Shown: positions 44,250 to 55,047 of the stretch, one piece after another
Layout: each line of letters begins with the position of its first letter
How positions within the stretch are numbered: position 1 is the first letter of the stretch
Assembly (NCBI GenBank): GCA_963971305.1
Contig: OZ020306.1
Location: 35,175,512-35,239,511, forward strand
DNA: 64,000 nucleotides
Source: Arcuatula senhousia
Taxonomy: Eukaryota; Mollusca; Bivalvia; Mytilida; Mytilidae
Direction: 5' to 3'
Program-made: the position numbers and the translations under genes
Notes under the pieces: model-generated
Told to the model about the DNA's origin: nothing
The model's input: only the letters and a program-made list of their open reading frames with translations
The model's database searches: none

Positions 44250-44460
44250 GGACTTGAAGATCGCAATGGAAGAGGGAGGTTTGGCGCCATAAAACCTGGT
44301 TTAACCCACCATTTCGTTTGAAATGCCTGTACCAAGTCAGGACCATTGCGATCCACCAGTTCTCCGGTATGACTGATTCGTTTTTGTCATTTTCTCTGGA
44401 CTATGAGATTGATCATTCAAGTTCGGTAGTTTTGTTATTACCTTTATTTCCAATTTTATT
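44250..44460 (+). repeat. Interspersed repeat with GTACCAAGTCAGGA motif, copy 2
   Basis: Plus-strand counterpart of 11280-11470, sharing AACCTGGTTTAACCCACC and the CATTTTCTCTGGACTATGAG region. Confidence 0.65.
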
Positions 44461-44497
44461 ATTTCAAACAAATTTTGATTGCAATAAAATATCAGGC

Positions 44498-44582
44498 TCG
44501 TACTCCCTTTAAGTCTGTTTCTCAATGACTAGATATCCCCGTACTCCCTTTATAAGTCTGTTTCTCAATGACTAGATATCTA
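44498..44582 (+). repeat. Tandem duplication of ~43 bp
   Basis: GTACTCCCTTTAAGTCTG...CTAGATATC occurs twice in succession (second copy GTACTCCCTTTATAAGTCTG). Confidence 0.8.
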
Positions 44583-44789
44583 GAATCATTTTGGTTGGTG
44601 CATAGGAAAATGTCGAGAATGTCGAATAATTATGTATTATGGTGCCAGCAGGCGAGACATACTCGAGTGTATGTTGAAATTAATTCAAATTGTCCAGAAA
44701 ATATTCTACAAAACAAATGATTTCCTACAATGTTGTTAATTAAAATATTTCAAAAATTTATACTTATTTGATTTACTAGTATATTAAAT

Positions 44790-46010
44790 AAGGTCCGTGT
44801 GTGGCAAAGATGCAGAATCATGCATGTAGTATATTTAAGCTTGCATTTAAAAAAACTATTTACAGTTTTTTTTTTAACAAATATATATAGACTATCGGAA
44901 ATCACAGATCATTAAACAGGATATTCAATGTCACATCCCAGCAGGCGTGATATGAACCGGATCGCCTCTCGGATACCCTCATTTATAATTTTGTACTCTT
45001 TTTTGACCCGAAAACGTATGTGGATTGGACATATAGTTTTACCATTGTCCGTCCGTTCGTACGTCCGTAACACTTGGTTAAGTTCTTGGTTAAGGTCCAT
45101 AACTCGGAAACTAAATATTGGGGGTCAAGTTTTTTTACCATTAGATCACGGCCACCAGACGGTCAAACGAGTGTCCTTTGGTATTAAGACTTTACAAAGA
45201 TATATTTTGCACACTGGCATTCTTTCTTATTACCTACATGTATTTGTTAAGAAATTACATAGTCACATTGCATGTAGTATCACTAAACAATATGTTACCT
45301 ATTCAATAATTTTAGGAGCTAACATGTCTCTTATTCTTAAAACTAAAACATCGGATTCATTAATTGAATTTGGATGTAAAATTGTGGAAAATTAGTTGAA
45401 TTAAAAAGTCCTAGAAGCATCAAGTCGGTTACTTATTTGAATAAGGAATAAGGAAAAAATGATTACTTTATATTGTTATATTCCTTATTCCTTACACTAA
45501 GTAGGGAATAAGTAGCTGGTATTCAAAAAAGTAATAAGGATATAGTGAATAAGTAACTAAATCAATGTCTATCACTGTTCGGTGATTTTGTGAATTACGA
45601 GGTGTTGAAATCTGCAGATTTCATTTTAGAAGTCTCTTTTCTCAGAAAAGTAATTGCAAGCTTTACTGACAAACGTAAAGGGGAATTGTTTACCGTTAGT
45701 CAATCGAAAGATTAAATTTACATTAAAAGCGTGCACAATAATAGTGCAATCCCTTATGTGCGCTTACAATTAATAATTTTATTGTTAAAGTTTCATTAAT
45801 ATTTATACCATATCGAAGGGTTTTCAAATTCCGAGTTCTTGTAAATAATACAAAAACCTGCACATTGCAATGGAAATAGCATATATATCCTTGGTTCTGT
45901 TTTAAATTGTTGACTAACTTTCTATAAATTATAAGCTTTTCCATTGGATCCGAATTATCGTATAATGAGTTTTTCCTGTTTCTGCAAATCCGTGAATATT
46001 TTATATGTTT
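44790..46010 (+). repeat. Segmental duplication, copy 2
   Basis: Diverged counterpart of 39190-40480, about 5.6 kb downstream on the same strand. It differs by insertions, including a palindromic segment at 45425-45560. Confidence 0.6.
45425..45562. repeat. MITE-like palindromic segment rich in AATAAGGAATAAGG
   Basis: GGTTACTTATT at the left and AATAAGTAACT at the right are inverted ends. The interior holds GGAATAAGGA and TCCTTATTCC, which can pair. Confidence 0.6.
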
Positions 46011-46630
46011 TTGTCCTATTTTAACATTTATGTATTCTGTTTTGTTTGGAGGGGTCGCTTAGTATGCTTCAGTCTAACAAAATACTACCCTGTGTTCTTC
46101 GCCCTGGGGTACAAAAAGAGGAGAATAATGACAGAATAAGAGACCGATCGTTTAACTCAAAAGGAGAGGACTTTTTAGCCATAAAATATACCATTCAAAG
46201 GTGTCACGTTAATATTTTTTATAATGTCTGCATCCTTATTTGGACTTGGAAATAAGTTTATTTAAATCCAAGTGTTGGCTAGACTCTTGGATGCATGTTG
46301 TCTTTTTATGATACTCTTATATCAAGCCTGAGTATTTCAGCTGTATGTATGGTAGTCGTCATCGAAGAGTAATGGTTGAGAAAAGAAACTGGTCTCTACT
46401 GAGAGCGACAAAATTCGGTTAACATGAAATTGGAGGGGGGTCCAGTGGAATGGAATTTTACCAAAAAACTCTACACGAAAATAACAATTCTAAAAAGAGG
46501 GGGTTTCAACAACTGGAACTGACACATATATAAACTATTTCTAAAGAATATGCTTATCACATTCATCCTTTTCTTTCTTTAATGCACAAGAGATATGGAA
46601 TGACAAAATAATTTAACCGGAAACAGTTAA
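46011..46630. other. Intergenic, no gene
   Basis: No recognised feature; the short ORFs show no conserved motif. Confidence 0.4.
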
Positions 46631-46633
46631 AAC

Positions 46634-47075
46634 AAGAAATATGTGGGCCAATGCTCACTAGTGATACCCCCACTTTCACAACTACTACTAGTATGCAATG
46701 TCTCCAAACAGGAAGGATCCCAAAATGTATCCCACAATACATCATGTCCATATCAAGCTTGTTACCAAATTCCTAGGAGTAATAGTTGCTGAGTAATACA
46801 TGTAAGTGAATGGAAAGTTTGATAGATTTTTTTAAAAATGTTTTTGGTAAACAGGAAAAAGATGTCCGTTGGATCCAAAAACGTATCCCACAACACATCA
46901 TATTCATACCAAGCTTGTTACTAAATAAAACATGTATAAGCAATCTAGGAATAGTAGTTGGCAAGTTATGAGCAGACGAAAATTGGGACGGAATGTTTGA
47001 CGGAAAAAAACAAGTTTTCGGTTAACAGGGAGTAGATGTCCGATGGGTCTTAAAAACATATCCCACGAAACTTCA
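46634..47075 (+). repeat. Tandem-core repeat starting CAAGAAATATGTGG
   Basis: After an A run it starts CAAGAAATATGTGGGCC. Three diverged units contain AACAGGAA(G/A)...GATGTCCG and TATCCCACAA(C/T)ACATCAT. The right end is not defined. Confidence 0.5.
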
Positions 47076-47479
47076 TATTAAAATAGTTAGTTTATTTCAA
47101 TCCCAGCATTGTTTTGCCTGAATGAAAAAACCCGAAATGAAACTAAAGTTAATTTTCATATCAAAGATTATTGAATTTATTACGCACCAAAAATGTTGAA
47201 TACTGATCAACCAGTCCTTAAGTATCACATGCATATTGATAATCATTCATTTAAGTATTAAATGATAAAATTGAGCTTCAGAATTATTCATTTTAATATC
47301 AAATGATAAGTTTTTGTTGTAACTTAATCCAAAATGTCATATTTTAGATTATGACAAAAAAATCAATGTTTTACGAATTGGAATTGCCAAAATACAAACA
47401 ATAATAATGGAGGCATGCTTATGAGCAAATTGATATGCATGAAAATTTCCTTGAGCTCGTAAACTTTTGCAAATTAAAA

Positions 47480-47830
47480 AATTGTGTTATTATACACAGT
47501 TACATATGTTATACTCTTTGCATACCATGTTTCATTAAATTTTTAGTAGTTTAAGAAGAGTTGCATTAACAAACTGTAATAAGGATTTTCTGCAAATTTC
47601 TATGTCCAAAGGGCCATAACTCCCACAAAAATTTGTGGATAAAAAAATCCTGGTAATATGCACAATAACATATGGTGTACTTCTTTCATATAAAGTTTCA
47701 TAAAATTCTGTTTAGTAGTTTAAGAGGAGTTCCATTCACAAAGTTTGATCACAGACGGATGGACGGACTGACAGATTGACCAGTCAAAAACATTATATCC
47801 CACGCAACTTCATTGGGTGGGGTATAATTA
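47480..47830 (+). repeat. H3 fragment, second copy
   Basis: Two core units (AAGTCCAAAGGGCCATAACTCC-like) precede a GGACGGACTGACAG tract and the 3' end ATATCCCACGCAACTTCATT...GTGGGGTATAA, as at 2512. Confidence 0.7.
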
Positions 47831-48013
47831 AGACACTGTAAAACCTGAGTATCCAATTTTAAAGCAATCCCTTCATTAGAGGCAGATAAATCTGTTTCAA
47901 GAGTAAGAGACAGACAGACAGACAGATGAACAAGATAACTGAATAGGGTGATAATGATACATAACAATACTAAGTTTTCCTAAATAGTCTTTCAGTTGTC
48001 CGCTGTTATCTAA

Positions 48014-48740
48014 CAAGAGTTAACACTAAAGTATGTCTCGCCTGCCGGCACCATCAGAAACAATTATTCTTTCTTACTTCCACTATATTTAGAATTTACA
48101 TGGATTTTCAGTTTCTGAGATCAAAAGATGTTTATAGAACTTAAACATTGCAAATATATGCAATAAAAATAATCAAAGTCACTCAACCCTAAAATCAAGG
48201 TCAAGGTCAAAAGATGGGGGATATGCAACTGTGCGAAGGTACTACTGGGGCATATGCATACCAAGTTTCATCAACCTTGGACCTATAGTTCTTGAGATAT
48301 GGAGGTGCTCGCAAAACTTTTCCATTGCTACTATATGTATTGAAAATTGTCAAAGTCACTCAACCGGAAAATCAAGGTCAAGGTCAAAAGATGTGGATGC
48401 AACTGTGCTAAGCTACTACTGGGGCATATGCCTACCAAGTTTCATCAACTTAGGACCTATAGTTCTTGAGATATGGAGGTGCTCACAAAACTTTTCCATT
48501 GCTATTATATGTATTGAAAATTGTCAAAGTCACTCAACCGAAAAATCAAGGTCAAGGTCAAAAGATGGGGATGCAACTGTGCTAAGTTACTACTGGGGCA
48601 TATGCATACCAAGTTTCATCAACCTAGGACTTATAGTTCTTGAGATATGGAGGTGCTCATAAAACTTTTCCAAAAAGTTAACGCTGCCGCCGCCGCCGGT
48701 AAAGTAACACCTATGTCCCGCTCTGCTTCGCAGGCGAGAC
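48014..48740 (+). repeat. Modular element, family H4
   Basis: It starts CAAGAGTTAACAC after TAA, with GTCTCGCCTGC near the 5' end and GCAGGCGAGAC at the 3' end before an A run. Three ~176 bp units share AATCAAGGTCAAGGTCAAAA, CATATGCATACCAAGTTTCA and TAGTTCTTGAGATATGGAGG. A GCCGCCGCCG microsatellite precedes the end. Confidence 0.7.
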
Positions 48741-48924
48741 AAAAATGAAGCAGCATTTAACCTTCAACAAGGTGCAATACAACTTGATATTTACCACTTT
48801 TACAATTTTTTTTTAGATGTATAGAAACTTAAAGTTATTGAGTTGAAGATACTACTTGTTTGAAAAAAAAATCGTCTTCCATTGTAACTTACAATAAATT
48901 TTCTTTAAATTTATAGGATTTTTA

Positions 48925-49249
48925 ATCACCTGATACACAGGGACTTGCTCCCCTCTATCAATATTTTGTTAGAGTCAATGTGTGGAACAAAAAAAAACCA
49001 CAAGGGAGATACTACTTTCACCACTTCTTTTTTCTTCAATTTGATTTCTTTTATAAGATCATTGATCTCATACATATTTCTTTATGATTTGTTTCGTGGA
49101 TGATTTCATTTCCGAAACACCCAAATATATCTTCATTCATTGCATCTAGGCCTCAAAATCAGGCTTTGTTCAGGCAAATTTGTTTTTTTCCTATCACATT
49201 TTGACTAAAAAAACTGATAGAGGGGAGCAAGTCTCTGTGCCTGATATGT
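48925..49249. mobile_element. MITE with GGGACTTGCTCCCC ends
   Basis: GACTTGCTCCCCTCTATCA (left, 48942-48960) is inverted as TGATAGAGGGGAGCAAGTC (right, 49215-49233), with weaker matching outward to CCTGATA. The interior of ~250 bp has no ORF. Confidence 0.7.
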
Positions 49250-49708
49250 ATCAATGCCCAACATTCATCTGAAACGGTCAACTTTTTTAATTTATCAGCT
49301 CATCACCATAACATGGGAAAGTTTCATGAAATTGAAAACCAGGATCTTTCTATTGAAAAAAGTGGAGTCTTTATTTTCAGCCAACATTCCTACAACATTA
49401 CATTCTTAAGTCACCTGACCCAAAGTTCCAGAATAAAATATAAATGATTTCTTGAACTACCCAACCTGACATTTTAATAGATTTTGACAAGATTATTTTT
49501 TATAAATTCAAACAAAATATTTCATCACAGAGAGAGTTTACCTTTTCTTTTCCAAAAGAAATGAAATTGTAAGACTTGTCTAGTTTTATAGTTGTGTTGA
49601 GACTTTTGAATACCAGGAACAACAATCAACAAGTTTGTAACTTAAATAAATAATAATGAGGTATATTATAATAATTTTATTTTTATTTTCAATTGATATG
49701 TTTTTAAA
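49250..49708. other. Intergenic, no gene
   Basis: AT-rich; nothing recognised. Confidence 0.4.
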
Positions 49709-51233
49709 CAAGAGGCTCCCAAGAGCCTGAATCGCTCACCTGAACTACACAGATACATATATTTGTATATATTATTGTGCTTAACCATATGCGATTTAAA
49801 TTTATGAAATATCTTAATATATTAAGCCCAATATCTTGACAACTAACCAAGTGCAAATTTGGCAAAAATTAGGAAAAAGAACAATAACTCCCACATCAGC
49901 AGTCAGATCTTTTCCGAAATTTCAGGACAGGTAGATCTCAATATGCTGATCACTTTTGATTCTTGCACAATTTTGATATCTGAAACCAGTTTTGAGTTAT
50001 TAGCAAAAAAATGAAATTTGCCCCTATGTTCTATTTTTAGCCATGGTGGCCATGTTTTTTTACGAATCAAAAATCTGAACGATAGAGTTGTAGCATATAA
50101 GCTATCAAACAGTGTGCCATGTTAAGATGCAGTTGGTCTTACCGTTTCAGACAAGTCAGGGGAAAAGTAATTAACAGTAGTAAATATTAAGGGCCATAAC
50201 TCCTAAAAGAAATGGTTCTACAGCTTTGACCTAATTACATGAATTGTAGATCTTGATGTGCTTAATCATATGCGATTTGAATTTTGGAAATATCTTGTAT
50301 AGTTTTCAAGATATAGGGCTAAATAAGTGAAAAATTTTAAAAAATATCCAGAAAAAGGGCAATAACTCCTATGTCTTTTGTTGGATCTTCTTGAAAATAT
50401 CAGAGAAGGTAGATCTTGAGATGCTTATCACTTTTGTCTCCCATCAGAATTTTGATATCTGTTACTGTTTTTGAGTTATTTGCAAAAAACTGTAATTTGA
50501 CCCCTATGTTCTATTTTAAGCCATGGAGGCCATATTTTTTGACGAATCAAAAATCCGAACAATAGAATTGTAGCATTAATGCTATTAAACAACTGTGCCA
50601 AGTTTGGTTGAAGTTGGATGTATGGTGTCAGACAAGTTAATCTTTGAAATTCAGGATAAAAGTAATGAAAAATGGTAAAATTTGACGCTTTAAGGGCCAT
50701 AACTCCTAAAAGAAATGGTTCTACAGCTTTGACCTAATTACATGAAATGTAGATCTTGATGTGCCTAATCATATGCAATTTGAATTTTTAAAATATCTTG
50801 TATAGTTTTCAAGATATAGGGCTAAATTAGTGCAAAATTTTGAAAAAATCCAGAAAAAGGGCAATAACTCCTACATCGGTTGTTGGATCTTCTTGAAAAT
50901 TTCTGGGCAGGTAGATCTTGAGGTGCTGATCACTTTTGCCCTATGCCAGAATTTTGATATCTGTTACCGTTTTTGAGTTATTTGCAAAAAACTGCAATTT
51001 ACCCCTATGTTCTATTTTTAGCTATGGCGGCCATGTTTTTCAACGAATCAAAAATCCCCACGCTAGTTTTATACTACTTATGCTAATTAACAACTGTGCC
51101 AAATTTAAAAGCCATTGGACTTATGGTGTTAGAGGAGTTAACGTTTGAAAAATGTTAACGACGACGGACGACGGACGACGACGGACGCCAAGTGATGGCA
51201 ATAGCTCACATGGACCTTCGGTCCAGGTGAGCT
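49709..51233 (+). repeat. Modular element H1, copy E (variant core)
   Basis: It starts CAAGAGGCTCCCAAGAGCC and ends CCAGGTGAGCT before AAAA. The core units are of a different subtype, about 480 bp long (GGGCAATAACTCC, TTGATATCTGTTAC, GGCCATGTTTTT), but the termini, the GACGACGGACGACGGACG tract and the hairpin GGACCTTCGGTCC are those of H1. Confidence 0.8.
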
Positions 51234-52534
51234 AAAAATTGGAACATTTTATTGTGTGAGACTAGAGTACAATAAGTCTGATTTAAAAAATTGCACAAAT
51301 TTGATAACCAATAATTTAAACTAACCAATTGCAACATTTTTTAAGGATGGTCACTCCTGAACTTGTATCAATGATTTTATGAATTGTGGTGGAAATACAA
51401 ATGACAACAAAGTTCCAGACAATAAATTTTGCTACGCCTGGCGCGAGTTTCGTCTATTCAAGACTCATCAGAGGCGCTCTACCAAAAATATTGAAAATGC
51501 CAAACAAGGTATGAAAGAAATGAAAGATAATTGTTCACATTATCAAAAAAAACAAAAAAGAAAACCATAGGTCTGTGCACTAGTTTCCAAGACATATTAC
51601 ATAAAAAAATTGGTGGGAAACCATATTTCTTTAGATTTTACATAAATTTAACATTGTCACATTAAAGGCCTTAAAAACTATCAAGTTGTAACAAAAATTT
51701 CAAGAAATCTTATACAGTCTTTTTAACAGAAATTTTCATAAAAAGTAGAAGTTGGTGTTCTAAAATTCCTTCAGTATTTTAAGGTAAAGTCCAGAAGAGT
51801 TCCAAAATCTGACCTACATTCTGGAATATGAAGGGTGACAGTATCCTTAAGTGAAATTAGAAGGCACGAGTTGAATACTTTACATTGTCACGAAACAATA
51901 TAACAACTTAAACTTTGTAATCAAATTTTAATGACAAATTTCTACTTCTACATGGTTTTTCAATAGTTTTGTCAATTAGAAAAACTGCTGAAGCTTGATT
52001 GGAAATAAACTTAACAGAAATGTACTTTTACTTGATGGACTAAACAATTGTCCATTAGATGATATATTGAATAAAACATTACATACATTGTGATGAAACA
52101 TTCAAGTTCCACGTCAACAACAAAAAAAGAATAGTTTTTATAATTGAAAAATACATTATTTGTCGATGAGAGGGATGGAATAAAAGGCAACAAAAACAAA
52201 AATATGGTGGCTTTTATACTGTGTTTTGATTCGATGTAATTAAAAAACCATTAGAATTCAATAAATCAACAACAACAAAATAAAATATTGCATAACTATT
52301 TCAAAATATGTAATAGATAGAATTTAGAGTCTATTATTATACCAAAGAAATATGAGACTTAATTTAACCACAACATGGTGAAATCTTAATTTGGAGCTTA
52401 TCCTAAATTATAATGCTGACCAATGAAAAAATTACTGATAAATTCTAAACCAATGTATTCCTCTAAGAAAACTTAAAAAAAAAATTCTTCTTTAGCTTGA
52501 AAAACAACAAGCCATGCTGTTAAGGCACCAACAT
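51234..52534. other. Downstream of PHLPP; repeat remnant at 51425-51520
   Basis: Includes a copy of the GCCTGGCGCGAGTTTCGTC / GACTCATCAGAGGCGCTC repeat also seen near 30180. The rest is AT-rich and unrecognised. Confidence 0.45.
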
Positions 52535-52540
52535 TTTATT
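52535..52540 (-). terminator. Candidate PHLPP polyadenylation signal
   Basis: AATAAA on the minus strand, about 250 nt after the stop codon. Confidence 0.4.
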
Positions 52541-52785
52541 GCCAAGAAAAAAGGAGGGAAGGAATTAAATATCTAAATTTAAAATTAGGCAGGATAAAAA
52601 TTTGTAGAGCACATTTTCAGAAAATAAATATGAATTTATGTGCCTTGAATAAATTTATAAAGCAAAAATATGGTGTTTTCTTTTTACATTACACTTGGAA
52701 TCTCATTCTATTTAAAAAAATAAATAAAACGGTTGCCTAAATTCAAACTCCATGCAGTTATCATAGACAAAATGGTAAATTGGAA

Positions 52786-55047
52786 CTATAAATAGGTTAC
52801 AACCATGCTCTGTTGGCTTATAGATTTACCAATGAGGGATTCCAGACTTCTGGATCGTGTTAATGGTTTTGGTATAGTCTGTAAAGGAGAATCCATTGTC
52901 CCTGATTTTGAACTCCCAATCAGATGGTAGATTCCCTCTAAACTTGATATGGAGTTTGCATTATGGTCAGTTTCAACTTTGAACATTTGTTGCTTGAATG
53001 TCTTTGGTTTTGATCTGGGAGATAATGGAATGATTTGTACAGAGTTTGTGGAATGTGTTTCTTCACTTTTGCTCTTTCCAACATTGGAATGTGTGGAATG
53101 TGTCTCATCCTTGTTGCTATTTTCATTATTGGAATGTTTCTTTTGTGATGCATTTACAATATTTACATATTTTTGAGTCAGTTCTTTCACATTAGGAAGA
53201 TCCCTTAAAGATTGAGATCCTGGTTTGTTTGCTTTTGATAGCTGGGGTTCATGACTTTCATGATAATTCACTCCATTATTGTGGTCCTCGTAAACTCCAC
53301 AAGACATATGAACAGACGTCTGACTGTTTTTCATTATAGTAGGAATCCCACTTGTTGCTCTAATGTTTGTCACGTCTGAGTCTGATCGCTCCAGCATAGG
53401 GACAACCACTGGTGGTAATGGAGCTCGATGTTTTTTGTCACTGAATTTGTTGACGTGTTTGTATCCACTGACAACAGAGGTATCACAGCTGTTCTCTTCT
53501 TTAAATCCTCCCAAATGTAAAGGAGAACCACCCATTTGTCCATTAATCATTTCAGCATAGCTTGTTACTGGAGATCTGTGTTTTATTGGAGGAGAGGTTT
53601 TAACAGGATTCTCAATCCGCTCATATGAACTCATGACAATACCATGCTCCTCCAAAACTTTTTGTAATGGGTTTTCAAAAATTTCATCACTACTGTATGG
53701 AGAATTATCTCCCTTCTCTTTGAAATCTACTTCTTGCAAATCCCTATCATGAGACATATGGTCAAGGGTTGGAGAATATTTCCCAGAATTATTTGTTGCA
53801 ACTTCAAGCCTGACATTTTGCTTCACATGGCCATTGATTTTTGCCTGTTTCGACTTTTGTTTTGATTGCATGACTGGGGAAGGGTGTGACACATTTCCAG
53901 TAGAATGTACCCTGCTATGATTTTCATATTGATTGTATCTATTCAAAGTATCATGGTCTGGTTCAGAACCACCAATGCTAAGAGAGGATTGCACTTTGTC
54001 CTGGCCATGAATAAGGACTTCTATACTGTGTGAGGACGTCTTGCGTTCCTCTTTGAAATCTTTCCTTCCAGGATTAGCTGGCACCGATTGTATAGAACTG
54101 AGACTATCAGTACTATGTTTATAAGACCTTGCCATTTGCATCTGATGAAACAAAATAGCATCTCTATCAATATCCATGGGATAATTATAGTCTTTTTTGA
54201 ATTCTACAGATTCTACAGAAGCTGCAGGGTTAATCAATGAGTTTGACCCTAAAAAGTTACTTTTAGACCCATTGCTAACTTTACATTTTTTGGGTAGCAG
54301 CAAGTCTTTATCACTATCATGAATGTCCCAGTTATCTTCAATTTCCTCATCTAAAGAATTAACAAAAGTTAAATCGGCATCTTCTAAGAACACATGTTGT
54401 AATTCTTTGTTTTTGATTTCTTCAGCAAGACGCTTTTGTAGAACTTCCTCCCAGTTTTCCTGAAAGTTTTGACTACCATTTTGATTCACTCCTTGAGATG
54501 ACTCTCTGACATCTTTCAAACTAACATATTCACCCGCCTCATCCTGAAATACAGATGAAGCTTGAACCCTTTGTTTGTGACGATCTTTCAACTTGAGAAT
54601 TTCCATAGGAACAACTTCCTCTTCTATTTCCTGTTCACGTCTTTTCCTTTTCTCCAACTCTCGCATCAAATCACGACTTTTCAACTGAGACAAGAAATTT
54701 TGTTCTGCCTCAAATTGCGATTGGAGAATGTCTTTAAGTCTATTTCTTTCCTTATTGGTCAACAGCAGCCTTATAACAAGAACTCCAATGCTTTCCTTTG
54801 ACCCATATCCTTGTGCTAGATCCTGAAGCATTTTGGCTGCAAGGACAGGATCAGGTATATCAATAACCTCATTAACTGCCTCCTGATATGAAACATATTT
54901 CCACAGACCATGGTTAGCTATAATAACCACTTGGTCTTCAGGCCTAAGAGGTATGCTAGTAGTGTGAGGTTCAGGTATTACATAGGGAAATAGGAAGCTA
55001 CATCCTATCAGTCTAGAATTTAAGGTCACACCATTAACTTGTCCATC
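52786..55047 (-). CDS. PHLPP: PHLPP last exon: end of PP2C domain and long C-terminal tail
   Basis: The exon has 2262 nt (753 residues and stop). It starts DGQVNGVTLNSRLIG and runs through ANHGLWKYVSYQEAVNEV and SKESIGVLVIRLLL, closing the phosphatase domain. A charged coiled-coil segment follows (RLKDILQSQFEAEQNF to RELEKRKRREQEIEEE). The remaining tail is rich in Ser, Asn, His and Asp, and its function is unknown. It ends SQQSMVVTYL, where TYL fits a class I PDZ ligand, as do human PHLPP1 and PHLPP2 ends. The acceptor is TTTCAG at 55048. Confidence 0.94.
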   Translation of the reverse strand, partial: DGQVNGVTLNSRLIGCSFLFPYVIPEPHTTSIPLRPEDQVVIIANHGLWKYVSYQEAVNEVIDIPDPVLAAKMLQDLAQGYGSKESIGVLVIRLLLTNKERNRLKDILQSQFEAEQNFLSQLKSRDLMRELEKRKRREQEIEEEVVPMEILKLKDRHKQRVQASSVFQDEAGEYVSLKDVRESSQGVNQNGSQNFQENWEEVLQKRLAEEIKNKELQHVFLEDADLTFVNSLDEEIEDNWDIHDSDKDLLLPKKCKVSNGSKSNFLGSNSLINPAASVESVEFKKDYNYPMDIDRDAILFHQMQMARSYKHSTDSLSSIQSVPANPGRKDFKEERKTSSHSIEVLIHGQDKVQSSLSIGGSEPDHDTLNRYNQYENHSRVHSTGNVSHPSPVMQSKQKSKQAKINGHVKQNVRLEVATNNSGKYSPTLDHMSHDRDLQEVDFKEKGDNSPYSSDEIFENPLQKVLEEHGIVMSSYERIENPVKTSPPIKHRSPVTSYAEMINGQMGGSPLHLGGFKEENSCDTSVVSGYKHVNKFSDKKHRAPLPPVVVPMLERSDSDVTNIRATSGIPTIMKNSQTSVHMSCGVYEDHNNGVNYHESHEPQLSKANKPGSQSLRDLPNVKELTQKYVNIVNASQKKHSNNENSNKDETHSTHSNVGKSKSEETHSTNSVQIIPLSPRSKPKTFKQQMFKVETDHNANSISSLEGIYHLIGSSKSGTMDSPLQTIPKPLTRSRSLESLIGKSISQQSMVVTYL

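Larger units (their letters stand above)
41286..44664 (-). repeat. Composite repeat bounded by H4-type ends
   Basis: The left end GTCTCGCCTGCGACGAAAAGTCGCGG is an H4-like 3' end with a hairpin (minus orientation). The right end, read on the minus strand as GTATGTCTCGCCTGCTGGCA, matches the 5' end of H4 at 48031. The interior holds other repeats (the hairpin at 42724, the family-T copy at 43050), so it is either a composite or two separate H4 fragments. Confidence 0.45.

Noticed and set aside
44928..45395. 155-codon plus-strand ORF
   Set aside because: It lies in the diverged segmental duplication, has no recognisable domain, and its composition matches random AT-rich DNA.
48231..48662. 143-codon plus-strand ORF with internal repeats
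   Set aside because: It is three ~176 bp units of the H4 element translated in one frame; the repetition comes from the DNA and there is no start context or conserved domain.
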